DNA of 64,000 nucleotides from Streptomyces sp. HD (GTDB lineage Bacteria > Actinomycetota > Actinomycetes > Streptomycetales > Streptomycetaceae): contig NZ_JAQMYP010000023.1 of NCBI RefSeq assembly GCF_028369295.1, positions 1 to 64,000 on the forward strand, given 5' to 3'. The notes under the pieces were generated by a model that saw only the letters and a list, made by a program, of their open reading frames with translations, had not been told where the DNA came from and ran no database searches. Of this stretch, positions 43,478 to 52,885 are shown piece by piece (within the stretch, counting starts at the first letter, position 1; the number at the start of each line of letters is the position of its first letter). A program made the position numbers and the translations under genes.

Positions 43478-44410
43478 ATGAAGCTTGTCTTCGCCGGTAC
43501 CCCCGAGGTCGCCGTTCCCGCTCTGGACGCCCTGATCGCCTCCGGGCGGCACGACGTGGCCGCCGTCGTCACGCGGCCCGACGCGCCGGCCGGGCGTGGG
43601 CGCAGGCTGGTGGCGAGTCCGGTGGCCGAGCGGGCCGAGGAGGCCGGGATCGAGGTGCTCAAGCCCGCCAAGCCCCGGGACCCCGAGTTCCTGGAGCGGC
43701 TCAGGGAGATCGCGCCCGACTGCTGCCCCGTTGTCGCGTATGGTGCCCTGCTGCCGCGCGTCGCCCTCGACATCCCGGCCCACGGCTGGGTCAATCTGCA
43801 CTTCTCGCTGCTGCCCGCCTGGCGCGGGGCCGCTCCCGTGCAGCACTCCATCATGGCCGGGGACGAGATCACCGGGGCCTCCACCTTCCTCATCGAGGAG
43901 GGGCTCGACTCGGGGCCCGTCTACGGCACCGTCACCGAGGCGGTCCGGACCACCGACACCAGCGGCGACCTGCTGACCCGGCTCGCCTTCGCGGGCGCCG
44001 GGCTGCTCGCCGCGACCATGGACGGGATCGAGGACGGCACGCTCAAGGCCGTACCGCAGCCGTCCGACGGCATCACCCTCGCGCCCAAGGTCAACGTCGA
44101 GGATGCCCACATCGACTGGAGCGCGCCCTCACTGCGCGTCGACCGTGTCGTACGCGGGTGCACCCCCGCGCCGGGTGCCTGGACCGTCTTCCGCGGTGAG
44201 CGGCTCAAGCTGATCCAGGTGCAGCCGGTGCCGGGGCGGGACGATCTCGCGCCCGGTGAGCTGTCCGTCGGGAAGAACAACGTGTACGTCGGAACCGGGT
44301 CGTACGCCGTCGAGCTGCTGTGGGTACAGGCGCAGGGCAAGAAGCCGATGCGGGCCGCGGACTGGGCGCGGGGCGTGCGGATCGGCGACGACGAGCGGCT
44401 CGGGGCGTAA
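43478..44410 (+). CDS. fmt: Methionyl-tRNA formyltransferase
   Basis: 310-aa enzyme formylating initiator Met-tRNA with 10-formyl-THF. Catalytic N106 and H108 are in VNLHFSLLPAWRGAAP, with the SLLP motif at 110-113. The C-terminal OB-type tRNA-binding domain ends with WARGVRIGDDERLGA. ATG at 43478 (MKLVFAGTPEVAVP). It is followed 75 bases later by rsmB, as in many bacteria; def is not adjacent. Confidence 0.96.
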   Translation: MKLVFAGTPEVAVPALDALIASGRHDVAAVVTRPDAPAGRGRRLVASPVAERAEEAGIEVLKPAKPRDPEFLERLREIAPDCCPVVAYGALLPRVALDIPAHGWVNLHFSLLPAWRGAAPVQHSIMAGDEITGASTFLIEEGLDSGPVYGTVTEAVRTTDTSGDLLTRLAFAGAGLLAATMDGIEDGTLKAVPQPSDGITLAPKVNVEDAHIDWSAPSLRVDRVVRGCTPAPGAWTVFRGERLKLIQVQPVPGRDDLAPGELSVGKNNVYVGTGSYAVELLWVQAQGKKPMRAADWARGVRIGDDERLGA

Positions 44411-44485
44411 CCGGCCGTACGCCGGGCCGGAGCTGCGACGTAGGCTGGTCGTACATCTCATCCAGCAATCCGGAGCACCTTTTTC

Positions 44486-45904
44486 GTGAGCGACACCACC
44501 CGTCGGCCCGGTCGGCCCGGCAAGCCCTACCGACGGCCCAAGAAGGACCCCGTCCGTCTCCTCGCCTTCGAGGCGCTGCGCGCCGTGGACGAGCGGGACG
44601 CGTACGCCAACCTCGTGCTGCCGCCGCTGTTGAGGAAGGCGCGGGAGAAGGGCGACTTCGACGGGCGGGACGCCGCGCTCGCGACCGAGCTGGTGTACGG
44701 GACGCTGCGGCGGCAGGGGACCTACGACGCCGTCATCGGCGCGTGTGTGGACCGGCCGTTGCGGGAGGTCGACCCGCCGGTGCTCGATGTGCTGAGCCTT
44801 GGTGTGCATCAGCTGCTGGGGACGCGGATTCCCTCGCATGCCGCCGTGTCCGCGTCCGTCGAGCTCGCCCGGGTCGTGCTCGGCGACGGGCGGGCCAAGT
44901 TCGTCAACGCCGTGCTGCGGAAGGTCGCCCAGGACGATCTCGACGGGTGGATCCAGCGGGTCGCTCCGCCCTACGACGAGGATCCCGAGGACCATCTCGC
45001 CGTCGTGCACTCGCATCCGCGCTGGGTCGTCGGTGCGCTGTGGGACTCGCTGGGCGGCGGTCGGGCCGGGATCGAGGCCCTGCTGGAGGCCGACAACGAA
45101 CGGCCCGAGGTGACGCTGGTCGCGCGGCCGGGCCGGGCGACCACCGAGGAACTGCTCGCGGAGGACGCCGCGGTGGCGGGGCGCTGGTCACCGTATGCCG
45201 TGCGGCTCAGCGAGGGAGGCGAGCCGGGAGCCATCGAGGCCGTACGGGAGGGGCGTGCGGGTGTGCAGGACGAGGGGAGCCAGTTGGTTGCCCTTGCTCT
45301 CGCCAACGCTCCGCTCGACGGGGCCGACGCCAGGTGGCTGGACGGGTGTGCCGGGCCCGGAGGCAAGGCGGCGCTGCTCGGTGCGCTCGCCGCCGAGCGG
45401 GGGGCCATGCTCCTCGCGTCCGAGAAGCAGCCGCATCGGGCGGGGCTGGTGGCCAAGGCTTTGCACGGCAATCCCGGGCCGTATCAGGTGATCGCCGCTG
45501 ACGGGACGCGGCCGCCTTGGCGGGCCGGGAGTTTCGACCGGGCGCTGGTGGATGTGCCGTGCACCGGGCTCGGGGCGTTGCGACGGCGGCCCGAGGCACG
45601 TTGGCGGCGGCGGCCGGAGGACCTGGAAGGGTTTGGGCCGCTGCAGCGGGAGTTGTTGCGCAATGCGCTCGACTCGGTACGGGTCGGGGGTGTCGTGGGG
45701 TACGCCACCTGTTCGCCGCATCTTGCCGAGACCCGGGCGGTCGTGGACGACGTTCTCAAGCAGCGGTCCGAGTTCGAGCTGATCGATGCTCGGCCGTTGC
45801 TGCCCGGGGTGCCGGATCTCGGGGAGGGGCCTGATGTGCAGTTGTGGCCCCACTTGCACGGGACTGATGCGATGTACCTGGCGCTGATGCGGAAGGTGCG
45901 CTGA
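44486..45904 (+). CDS. rsmB: 16S rRNA m5C methyltransferase RsmB/Fmu
   Basis: 472-aa SAM-dependent methyltransferase acting on 16S rRNA cytosine 967 in E. coli numbering. The N-terminal NusB-like RNA-binding domain (LAFEALRAVDERDAYANLVL) is followed by the Rossmann core with ARWLDGCAGPGGKAALLG. Both active-site cysteines are present: VDVPCTGLGALRRRPE and YATCSPHLAET. GTG start. It converges with the MMPL gene, with seven bases between the stops. Confidence 0.95.
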   Translation: MSDTTRRPGRPGKPYRRPKKDPVRLLAFEALRAVDERDAYANLVLPPLLRKAREKGDFDGRDAALATELVYGTLRRQGTYDAVIGACVDRPLREVDPPVLDVLSLGVHQLLGTRIPSHAAVSASVELARVVLGDGRAKFVNAVLRKVAQDDLDGWIQRVAPPYDEDPEDHLAVVHSHPRWVVGALWDSLGGGRAGIEALLEADNERPEVTLVARPGRATTEELLAEDAAVAGRWSPYAVRLSEGGEPGAIEAVREGRAGVQDEGSQLVALALANAPLDGADARWLDGCAGPGGKAALLGALAAERGAMLLASEKQPHRAGLVAKALHGNPGPYQVIAADGTRPPWRAGSFDRALVDVPCTGLGALRRRPEARWRRRPEDLEGFGPLQRELLRNALDSVRVGGVVGYATCSPHLAETRAVVDDVLKQRSEFELIDARPLLPGVPDLGEGPDVQLWPHLHGTDAMYLALMRKVR

Positions 45905-45911
45905 GGCCCGG

Positions 45912-48113
45912 TCAGCCGCCGAGGCCCGGTTGCTCGCCCCGTTGTGTGGCGCTCTCCGGGGGCAGCTCTCGTGCCGTCGCCCCGCCTCCGTCCTCCCGCG
46001 CCAGCCGGTGCGGCCACCACACCTTCGGGCCCACGTCCAGGAACAGCGACGTCACCAGTACCGAGCGGACGATGAACGTGTCCAGGAGTACGCCCAGGGC
46101 GACCGTGAAGCCGATCTCGGCGAAGGCGACCATGGGGAGGGTGCCCAGGGCGGCGAAGGTGCCGGCCAGGACCAGGCCGGCGGAGGTGATGACCGCGCCC
46201 GTGGCGGCCAGGCCGGTGACCACGCCGGGGCGGGTGCCCTGGTGGGCTGCCTCCTCGCGGATGCGGGTCGTGAGGAAGATGTTGTAGTCGATGCCCAGAG
46301 CCACCAGGAAGACGAAGACGAAGAGCGGGAAGTCGGTCGTCTCGCCCGCGTAGTCGAAGAGGTGGCGGAAGGCCAGCGCGCTGATGCCGAGGGCGGCCGT
46401 GAACGACAGGATCACCGTGCCGATCAGCAGGAGCGGGGCGATCAGGGCGCGGAGCAGCGCGCAGAGGATCAGGAGCACGACCAGCAGGACCAACGGGATG
46501 ATCAGTATGTTGTCGTGCGTGGTCGCCCTGTCCATGTCCAGGAGGGCCGCCGTACCGCCGCCCACCTGGGCGTCGGCGTCCGGCACCGCGTGCACGGCGT
46601 CCCGTACGCGGTCGACGGTCTGTTTCGCGGACTCGCTGTCGGCGGGAGCGGTCATCGTCGCCTCGAAGAGCACCTTGCCGTCGTAGGAGGGCTTCGTGCC
46701 CGGTGGGAGGCCGAGGGATTCGGGGACGACGCCCTCGGTCCCGGCCACCGCGCGGCCCACCTGCACGGCCTGCGCCTGGTTGCTGACGATGACCAGCGGG
46801 TCGCCGCTGCCCGCCGGGAAGTAGCGCGCGGAGACCTCCTGGCCGGTGATCGAGTCCGGCTTGTCGGTGAACGCGTCGGCGTTGCTCAGGCCCTCGGCGC
46901 GCAGCTGGATCAGACCGAGGGAGCAGACCGCCAGGGCGATGGCGGTGACCACCCAGACCATGCGGGGGCGGTGGGAGATACGGCGGCCCATGCGGGCCCA
47001 GATGCCTCGCCTCTCCGGGTTCTCCGTGCCCAGGTGCGGGATCACCGGCCAGAAGATCCAGCGGCCGAAGATGACGAGAAGGGCGGGGAAGAGGGTGATC
47101 ATGGCGATCAGGGCGACCGCCACGCCGATCGCGGCGACCGGGCCCAGGCCGCGCGTCGAGTTCATCTCCGCCGCCAGCAGCACCAGCATGCTCAGGACGA
47201 CGGTCAGGCCGGAGGCGATCACCGCCGGGCCGGCGCGGTGCAGGGCGAGGGCCATCGCCTCGTGGCGGTCCTCGTGACGGCGTAGTTCCTCCCGGTAGCG
47301 GGCCACGAGAAGGAGTGCGTAGTCCGTGCCCGCGCCGAAGACCAGGACCGTGAGGATGCCGGCGCTCTGGCCGTTGACGGTGAGGCCCGCGTGCTGCGCC
47401 AGGAAGTAGATGATGGCCTGCGCGGTGAAGAGGGCGGCGATCACGGACACGAGCGGGACCAGGAGCAGGGTCGGGCTTCGGTAGGTGATCAGGAGCATGA
47501 CGATGACGACCGCCATCGCCGAGACGAGAAGGGTGGAGTCGATGCCCTCGAAGGCCTCGGAGAAGTCGGCGGACGTGCCGCCCGGGCCCGTGATGTGCAC
47601 GGCGAGCCCGGCGCCGCCCGTGCCGACGATGTCCCTGATGGAGTCGACGGCGGGTGCGATGCGCTCCCAGCCCTGCTCGTCCATCGTGATCGGCACCTGG
47701 ACCTGGGCGGCGCGCGGGTCGATCTGCCGGTCGAGGACCGGGCCCCGGGTCTCGGCGCCCCGGACGCCGTGGTCGGTCAGCTGCTTCAGCCGGGCCACGT
47801 CCTCGGTGATCGCCGCCCGGTCCTGTGCCGTCAGGCCGCCGTCACGGGCGTAGACGACGACCGCCGGTATCTGTTCCGGCCTGAAGTTCTCGGAGATCTC
47901 CAGGACTTGGGTGGACTCGGCGGAGCCGGGCAGCCAGGAGGCCGCGTCGTTGTCCTGGGCGTCGGTGAGTTTCTGGGCGAAGGGCGCCGTCAGGAACAGC
48001 GCCGCCAGCCACAGGACGAGCACCACCCACTTGGCGCGTCGCCCGCAGACCAGATGCGCGATGCCCCGCTGTCCCGGCTGCGTCTGATGCTTCTTCTCCT
48101 GGATCTCCGTCAT
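45912..48113 (-). CDS. MMPL/RND-superfamily membrane transporter
   Basis: 733-aa exporter-like protein with about 12 transmembrane helices arranged as two repeats (TM1 at about 28-45; two large extracytoplasmic loops after TM1 and TM7). Characteristic MMPL features include GAGTDYALLLVARYREEL in the first half and FLVALGIDYNIFLTTRIREE in the second, where the charged residues form the proton relay. Actinobacterial relatives move lipids or act in drug efflux; the substrate here is unknown. ATG at 48113 (MTEIQEKKHQ) with a GGGGG site upstream; longer frames upstream have no hydrophobic homology. Confidence 0.88.
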   Translation of the reverse strand: MTEIQEKKHQTQPGQRGIAHLVCGRRAKWVVLVLWLAALFLTAPFAQKLTDAQDNDAASWLPGSAESTQVLEISENFRPEQIPAVVVYARDGGLTAQDRAAITEDVARLKQLTDHGVRGAETRGPVLDRQIDPRAAQVQVPITMDEQGWERIAPAVDSIRDIVGTGGAGLAVHITGPGGTSADFSEAFEGIDSTLLVSAMAVVIVMLLITYRSPTLLLVPLVSVIAALFTAQAIIYFLAQHAGLTVNGQSAGILTVLVFGAGTDYALLLVARYREELRRHEDRHEAMALALHRAGPAVIASGLTVVLSMLVLLAAEMNSTRGLGPVAAIGVAVALIAMITLFPALLVIFGRWIFWPVIPHLGTENPERRGIWARMGRRISHRPRMVWVVTAIALAVCSLGLIQLRAEGLSNADAFTDKPDSITGQEVSARYFPAGSGDPLVIVSNQAQAVQVGRAVAGTEGVVPESLGLPPGTKPSYDGKVLFEATMTAPADSESAKQTVDRVRDAVHAVPDADAQVGGGTAALLDMDRATTHDNILIIPLVLLVVLLILCALLRALIAPLLLIGTVILSFTAALGISALAFRHLFDYAGETTDFPLFVFVFLVALGIDYNIFLTTRIREEAAHQGTRPGVVTGLAATGAVITSAGLVLAGTFAALGTLPMVAFAEIGFTVALGVLLDTFIVRSVLVTSLFLDVGPKVWWPHRLAREDGGGATARELPPESATQRGEQPGLGG

Positions 48114-48247
48114 GGCCACCCCCGCAGCCGCACAACGATCCGATCGGCGGCCAAGCATGGCACGCGCGACCCGAACACAACATCCGATGAACGTCTTAGG
48201 TCTGTACCGGCGCGAACATTCGTGCTCCGGCATGGCAGGCTTGGGTC

Positions 48248-48934
48248 ATGGCCGCGCAGATCAATCCCAGCATCCTGTCCGCCGACTTCTCCCGCCTCGC
48301 TGACGAGGCGAAGGCGGTCGAAGGAGCCGACTGGCTCCACGTCGACGTCATGGACAACCATTTCGTCCCGAACCTCACGCTCGGCGTGCCGGTCGTAGAG
48401 TCTCTGGCCCGTGCGACGGACACCCCGCTGGACTGCCATCTGATGATCGACGCCCCCGATCGGTGGGCGCCCCAGTACGTGGAAGCGGGGGCCTCCTCCG
48501 TCACCTTCCATGTCGAGGCCGCCGCCGCACCCGTGCGGCTGGCCCGGGAGATCCGGGCCAAGGGTGCCCGCGCCTCCATGGCGCTGAGGCCCGCGACGCC
48601 CATCGAGCCGTACGAGGATCTGCTGCCCGAGCTCGACATGCTGCTGATCATGACGGTCGAGCCGGGCTTCGGTGGTCAGGCGTTTCTCGACATCATGCTT
48701 CCGAAGATTCGCCGCACCCGCGAGTTGATCAGCAAGCACGGCCTTCAGCTGTGGCTCCAGGTGGACGGCGGCGTCGCGGCTTCCACCATCGAGCAGTGCG
48801 CCGAGGCGGGCGCCGATGTCTTCGTCGCCGGTTCGGCGGTGTACGGGGCCGAGGACCCGGCCGAAGCGGTCCGCGCGCTGCGTGCTCAGGCGGAGGCGGT
48901 CACGCAGACCGCCGCCTGGGCATGCGACCACTGA
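48248..48934 (+). CDS. rpe: Ribulose-phosphate 3-epimerase
   Basis: 228-aa TIM-barrel enzyme of the pentose phosphate pathway interconverting ribulose 5-phosphate and xylulose 5-phosphate. INPSILSADFSRLADE, WLHVDVMDNHFVPNLT (metal and acid Asp), PLDCHLMI and VEPGFGGQAF are all intact. ATG at 48248, possibly leaderless (CAGGCT six bases upstream). Full length. Confidence 0.96.
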   Translation: MAAQINPSILSADFSRLADEAKAVEGADWLHVDVMDNHFVPNLTLGVPVVESLARATDTPLDCHLMIDAPDRWAPQYVEAGASSVTFHVEAAAAPVRLAREIRAKGARASMALRPATPIEPYEDLLPELDMLLIMTVEPGFGGQAFLDIMLPKIRRTRELISKHGLQLWLQVDGGVAASTIEQCAEAGADVFVAGSAVYGAEDPAEAVRALRAQAEAVTQTAAWACDH

Positions 48935-49036
48935 GCCAAGGGAACGTGAACGGCGCCCATCAGGGCGGATCAAGAGCGCCGAATCTGCAAGGATGAACGG
49001 CGAATCCAGAATGTGAACAGCAGTGAGGAGATCGCC

Positions 49037-50056
49037 GTGTCGGGTATGTCGGCGGGCCGGTCAGCCATGCGGATGGGACCCGCTGAGCTGGTGCAGGCGG
49101 CGGCCATGGCCCGCCGCTTCTACCTTGAGGGCAAATCCAAGATCCAGATCGCCGAGGAGTTCGGCGTCAGCCGCTTCAAGGTGGCCCGGGTCCTGGAGAC
49201 CGCTCTTGAACGGGATCTCGTGCGCATCGAGATCCGTGTCCCGGCCGAGCTGGACGCCGATCGCTCGGACGCCCTGCGCGCCCGGTACGGCCTCAGGCAT
49301 GCCGTCGTGGTCGAGTCGCCGGCCGAGGCCGAGGAGACGCCCGACCCCGAGAACCTGGGAGAAGTGGCCGCCGACCTGCTCGGCGAGCTGGTGAACGAGG
49401 GAGATGTGCTGGGACTGGCGTGGGGCCGGTCCACCATCCACATGGCGGCGGCCCTGGACCGGCTGCCGCCGTGCACCGTGGTCCAGCTGACGGGTGTGTA
49501 CGACGCCGGGACCGCCGAGCGCGGTTCGGTGGAGGCCGTACGACGGGCCGCGCAGGTCTCCGGCGGCGACGCGCACCCCATCTACGCGCCGATGCTGCTG
49601 CCGGACGCGGCCACCGCGGCGGCGCTGCGCCACCAGACGGGGATCGCCCGGGCCTTCGAGTACTTCGACAAGGTCACCGTCGCCTGCGTCTCCATCGGCT
49701 CCTGGGAGCCCGGCATCTCGACGGTGCACGACATGCTCAGCGACGAGGAGCGGGCCCACTACGCCTCGCTCGGCGTCGCCGCCGAGATGTCCGCGCACCT
49801 CTTCGACGCCGAGGGGCGCCGGGTCGGACGGGACCTCGGGGAACGGTGCATCACGGTCAAGGCCGACCAGCTGCGCCGTATCCCGGAGGTCGTCGCGATC
49901 GCGGGCGGCGCGCGCAAGGCGGCCGCGATCGACGCGGTGCTGCGGTCGGGGCTCGTCACCAGCCTGGTGACGGACACCTCGGCGGCCGACGTGCTGTTGG
50001 CGGCGGGGGCGACACCGAAGCCGGCGCTCAACAGGTCCGATCCGGACGGGAACTGA
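49037..50056 (+). CDS. SorC/DeoR-type sugar-binding transcriptional regulator
   Basis: 339-aa regulator: an N-terminal HTH at about 34-56 (SKIQIAEEFGVSRFKVARVL) and a C-terminal SorC-type sugar-phosphate-binding domain (LGLAWGRSTIHMAAAL, VQLTGVYDAG, ITVKADQLRRIPEVVAIAGG). I favour GTG 49037 because GAGGAG lies six bases upstream; the GTG at 49013 would add eight residues. It follows rpe but with about 100 bases between, so a role in pentose metabolism is only suggested by position. A palindromic terminator follows. Confidence 0.9.
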   Translation: MSGMSAGRSAMRMGPAELVQAAAMARRFYLEGKSKIQIAEEFGVSRFKVARVLETALERDLVRIEIRVPAELDADRSDALRARYGLRHAVVVESPAEAEETPDPENLGEVAADLLGELVNEGDVLGLAWGRSTIHMAAALDRLPPCTVVQLTGVYDAGTAERGSVEAVRRAAQVSGGDAHPIYAPMLLPDAATAAALRHQTGIARAFEYFDKVTVACVSIGSWEPGISTVHDMLSDEERAHYASLGVAAEMSAHLFDAEGRRVGRDLGERCITVKADQLRRIPEVVAIAGGARKAAAIDAVLRSGLVTSLVTDTSAADVLLAAGATPKPALNRSDPDGN

Positions 50057-50066
50057 CGGAGCTTCA

Positions 50067-50094
50067 GAAGGGGGTGGCCGCGGCCACCCCCTTC
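50067..50094 (+). terminator. Palindromic terminator after the SorC-type gene
   Basis: GAAGGGGGTGGCCG next to CGGCCACCCCCTTC is a perfect 14-bp palindrome eleven bases beyond the stop, followed by TTCGG. Confidence 0.8.
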
Positions 50095-50181
50095 TTCGGA
50101 GAGCTTCTTCAGAGACCGTCTTCAACGACTTTCTTGAACGACCTTCTTCATCGACGATCACTACGACGGGGCGGAACAGCT

Positions 50182-50499
50182 ATGACGGAGCTCGTGGTCA
50201 CGCTCGACCTCGACGGGGTCACGGACAAGGCGGGCCTGATGGACCGCTGCGCCCGCGACCTGCGGCTGCCCGACTGGTTCGGGCGGAACTGGGACGCGCT
50301 GGCCGACTCCCTCTCCGACCGCACGGTGTGGCCGGAAGACGCCGTCGAGCAGGGGCTGCGGGTCGTCGTACGGAACTGGCGGCCGTACGCGAAGGCGCGG
50401 CCCGACGAGTGGGAGACCGCCCAGGAGGTGTTCTCCGAGGCGGTGGACCGCACGTCGGCGCTCTCCGTGCTGCTCGCTCTTGGAGGATCCTCCCAGTGA
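50182..50499 (+). CDS. Barstar-family ribonuclease inhibitor (orphan)
   Basis: 105-aa barstar-like protein: MTELVVTLDLDGVTDKAGLM, then the family signature PDWFGRNWDALADSL at 30-44 that docks into the active site of barnase-type RNases. No barnase-family RNase or polymorphic-toxin gene is adjacent. It may protect against an RNase encoded elsewhere or secreted by kin. ATG at 50182; a longer frame upstream is the wrong reading of the SorC gene. Confidence 0.9.
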   Translation: MTELVVTLDLDGVTDKAGLMDRCARDLRLPDWFGRNWDALADSLSDRTVWPEDAVEQGLRVVVRNWRPYAKARPDEWETAQEVFSEAVDRTSALSVLLALGGSSQ

Positions 50500-50627
50500 G
50501 CCTCTGACCTGCTTGGACGATGTGACCGTGCATCGCATTCCGGTCAGCATGGGACAATGAAGTACGTGCTCTTCCCCCTGGCTGACCTGTCCGGGGGCCA
50601 CCTCTGATCGACTGGGATGTGCAGCAC

Positions 50628-52070
50628 GTGCGTTTCCTCAACGACATCCAGCCCCCGTACGACCTGACGTACGACGACGTCTTCATGGTCCCGAGCCGCA
50701 GCGCCGTCGGCTCGCGGCAGGGCGTGGACCTCAGCTCCCCGGACGGCACGGGCACCACGATCCCGCTGGTCGTCGCCAACATGACCGCCATCGCGGGCCG
50801 CCGTATGGCCGAGACGATGGCCCGGCGCGGCGGCCTCGTGGTCATCCCGCAGGACATCCCGATCGAGGTCGTGACCGACGTCATCAGCTGGGTGAAGAGC
50901 CGCCACCACGTCCTCGACACCCCGATCGTGCTGGCCCCGCACCAGACCGTCGCCGACGCGCTGGCCCTGCTGCCCAAGCGGGCGCACAACGCCGGTGTGG
51001 TCGTCGACGAGGACCACAAGCCGATCGGTGTCGTCACCGACTCCGACCTGTCCGGCGTGGACCGCTTCACGCAGCTCGAAGTGGTCATGTCCCGGGATCT
51101 GCTGATCATCGACGCGGACCTCGACCCGCGCGAGGCCTTCAACACCCTCGACCACCACAACCGGCGCTACGCCCCCGCCGTCGACAAGGACGGCCGCCTC
51201 GTCGGCATCCTCACCCGCAAGGGCGCCCTGCGCGCCACCCTGTACACGCCGGCCGTGGACGCCAACGGCAAGCTGCGCATAGCGGCCGCCGTCGGCATCA
51301 ACGGCGACGTGGCGGGCAAGGCCAAGCAGCTGCTCGACGCGGGCGTGGACACGCTGGTCATCGACACGGCGCACGGCCACCAGGAGTCGATGATCGCCGC
51401 GATCCGGACCGTGCGGGCGCTCGACCCGCAGGTGCCGATCGCCGCGGGCAACATCGTCGCCGCCGAGGGTGTGCGGGATCTGATCGAGGCCGGTGCCGAC
51501 ATCATCAAGGTCGGCGTCGGGCCGGGTGCCATGTGCACGACCCGCATGATGACCGGTGTCGGACGGCCGCAGTTCTCGGCGGTGCTGGAGTGCGCCGCCG
51601 AGGCGAAGAAGTACGGCAAGCACGTGTGGGCCGACGGCGGTGTCCGGCACCCGCGCGACGTCGCGATGGCGCTCGCGGCCGGTGCGTCCAACGTGATGGT
51701 CGGCTCGTGGTTCGCGGGCACCTACGAGTCGCCGGGTGACCTGCAGCAGGATTCCAGCGGGCGGCTGTACAAGGAGTCGTTCGGCATGGCGTCCGCGCGG
51801 GCCGTGGCCAACCGTACGTCGGACGAGTCGTCGTACGATCGCGCCCGCAAGGCGCTCTTCGAGGAGGGCATCTCCACCTCCCGTATGTTCCTCGACCCGG
51901 ACCGCCCCGGCGTGGAGGACCTGATCGACTCGATCATCGCGGGTGTCCGGTCGTCCTGCACCTACGCGGGCGCCGGCTCCCTGGAGGAGTTCGCCGACAA
52001 GGCCGTCGTCGGCATCCAGAGCGCCGCCGGCTACGCGGAGGGCAAGCCGCTGCACGCCAGCTGGAGCTGA
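50628..52070 (+). CDS. guaB1: GuaB1-type IMP dehydrogenase-related protein (probable GMP reductase)
   Basis: 480-aa TIM-barrel enzyme with two CBS motifs inserted at about 90-210 (HQTVADALALLPKRAHNAGV, DPREAFNTLDHHNRRYAPAV). The catalytic Cys303 is in VGVGPGAMCTTRMMTG. It belongs to the actinobacterial GuaB1 group, whose mycobacterial member is reported as a GMP reductase, rather than to canonical GuaB. I prefer GTG 50628 (MRFLNDIQPPYDLTYDDVF), with GGGA ten bases upstream, over 50619. A terminator follows. Confidence 0.92.
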   Translation: MRFLNDIQPPYDLTYDDVFMVPSRSAVGSRQGVDLSSPDGTGTTIPLVVANMTAIAGRRMAETMARRGGLVVIPQDIPIEVVTDVISWVKSRHHVLDTPIVLAPHQTVADALALLPKRAHNAGVVVDEDHKPIGVVTDSDLSGVDRFTQLEVVMSRDLLIIDADLDPREAFNTLDHHNRRYAPAVDKDGRLVGILTRKGALRATLYTPAVDANGKLRIAAAVGINGDVAGKAKQLLDAGVDTLVIDTAHGHQESMIAAIRTVRALDPQVPIAAGNIVAAEGVRDLIEAGADIIKVGVGPGAMCTTRMMTGVGRPQFSAVLECAAEAKKYGKHVWADGGVRHPRDVAMALAAGASNVMVGSWFAGTYESPGDLQQDSSGRLYKESFGMASARAVANRTSDESSYDRARKALFEEGISTSRMFLDPDRPGVEDLIDSIIAGVRSSCTYAGAGSLEEFADKAVVGIQSAAGYAEGKPLHASWS

Positions 52071-52087
52071 CGCCAACTCCCTTGCCC

Positions 52088-52129
52088 ACGGCCCCCGTTC
52101 TCCCGTTCGCCGGGAAAATCGGGGGCCGT
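52088..52129 (+). terminator. Terminator after guaB1
   Basis: ACGGCCCCCG and CGGGGGCCGT form a 10-bp stem enclosing a second TCCCG/CGGGA hairpin, 18 bases past the guaB1 stop and followed by TTTCG. Confidence 0.8.
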
Positions 52130-52146
52130 TTCGCGGGTCCGGCCTC

Positions 52147-52152
52147 TACCGT
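52147..52152 (+). promoter_or_regulatory. -10 element of a leaderless acetyltransferase promoter
   Basis: TACCGT ends six bases before the ATG at 52159, the spacing expected when transcription begins at the start codon. A GGAG is present but almost touches the ATG and could not act as a Shine-Dalgarno. Confidence 0.5.
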
Positions 52153-52158
52153 CGGAGC

Positions 52159-52653
52159 ATGGAGATCACCGCTTGCAGGGCCGAGGACATCGAGGTGCTG
52201 GACCGCTTCATGCCGTCGCACAGCGTTGACGGCGATCACGCCGCCCGCTTCGCCCGGCAGGAGGCGGGGCGCGGCACGTACCTGATTCCGTGGCTCGACG
52301 GCCGGCCCGTGGGCCACGGTGAGGTCCGCTGGACCGGGTGCGAGGCGCCGGAGGTGCGGGCGGCGCAGCCCGGGTGCCCGGAGTTCAACGGCCTTTTCGT
52401 GTGGCCGGAGTCGCTGCGTTCCCAGGGCATCGGTACCGCGCTGGTGCACACCGCCGAGCGGCTGGCCCGCGAGCGCGGGATCGGCGTCATGGGCCTCGGT
52501 GTCGGCGACGACAACCCGGGTGCGGCGGCGCTGTACGCGCGGCTCGGATATCTGCCCACGGTGGCCTACCTGGACCGCTGGGCGTACCTGGACGCCGACG
52601 GCGTACGCCATGAGCAGGCCGATCCCTGCGTGTTCCTGGTCAAGGCCCTCTGA
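52159..52653 (+). CDS. GNAT-family N-acetyltransferase
   Basis: 164-aa acetyl-CoA-dependent acyltransferase fold. FNGLFVWPESLRSQGIGTAL carries the acetyl-CoA pyrophosphate motif (R-x-x-G-I-G). VGDDNPGAAALYARLGY is the following motif B. Substrate unknown. It starts at ATG 52159, probably leaderless. A longer frame upstream reads through guaB1 and is rejected. Confidence 0.9.
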   Translation: MEITACRAEDIEVLDRFMPSHSVDGDHAARFARQEAGRGTYLIPWLDGRPVGHGEVRWTGCEAPEVRAAQPGCPEFNGLFVWPESLRSQGIGTALVHTAERLARERGIGVMGLGVGDDNPGAAALYARLGYLPTVAYLDRWAYLDADGVRHEQADPCVFLVKAL

Positions 52654-52724
52654 AGGGGCCCTGCGCAACGGTCGAAAGCCGCCGCGCAACGAACACCCAC
52701 CCAGCCCCCAGGAACGCAATGATC

Positions 52725-52764
52725 TTGCGGGCATGCGCAAGGTTGCTGCATTTCACCAGCAACG
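52725..52764 (+). promoter_or_regulatory. Two adjacent inverted repeats upstream of the permease/Lrp pair
   Basis: CTTGCG-N6-CGCAAG at 52725-52742 is followed directly by GTTGCTG-N8-CAGCAAC at 52743-52764. Both are perfect and lie 120-160 bases upstream of the permease start. Lrp/AsnC regulators bind such spaced sites, so this is a candidate operator for the downstream Lrp protein. Confidence 0.45.
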
Positions 52765-52885
52765 CCGCTCCTCATAGGCTGTCGCCTCGTACGTGGCGTG
52801 GCGGGAACCCCGCTCGGTGGGTCCCTGCTCGTGGGGGTGCCGTCGGTTCCCGCCGCCCTGATTGGCAGCGAAAAGGAGCCCACGC

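Noticed and set aside
45930..47285. Plus-strand open frame opposite the MMPL gene
   Set aside because: Gly/Arg/Asp/Glu-rich shadow of the transporter; MMPL motifs and transmembrane segments are on the other strand.
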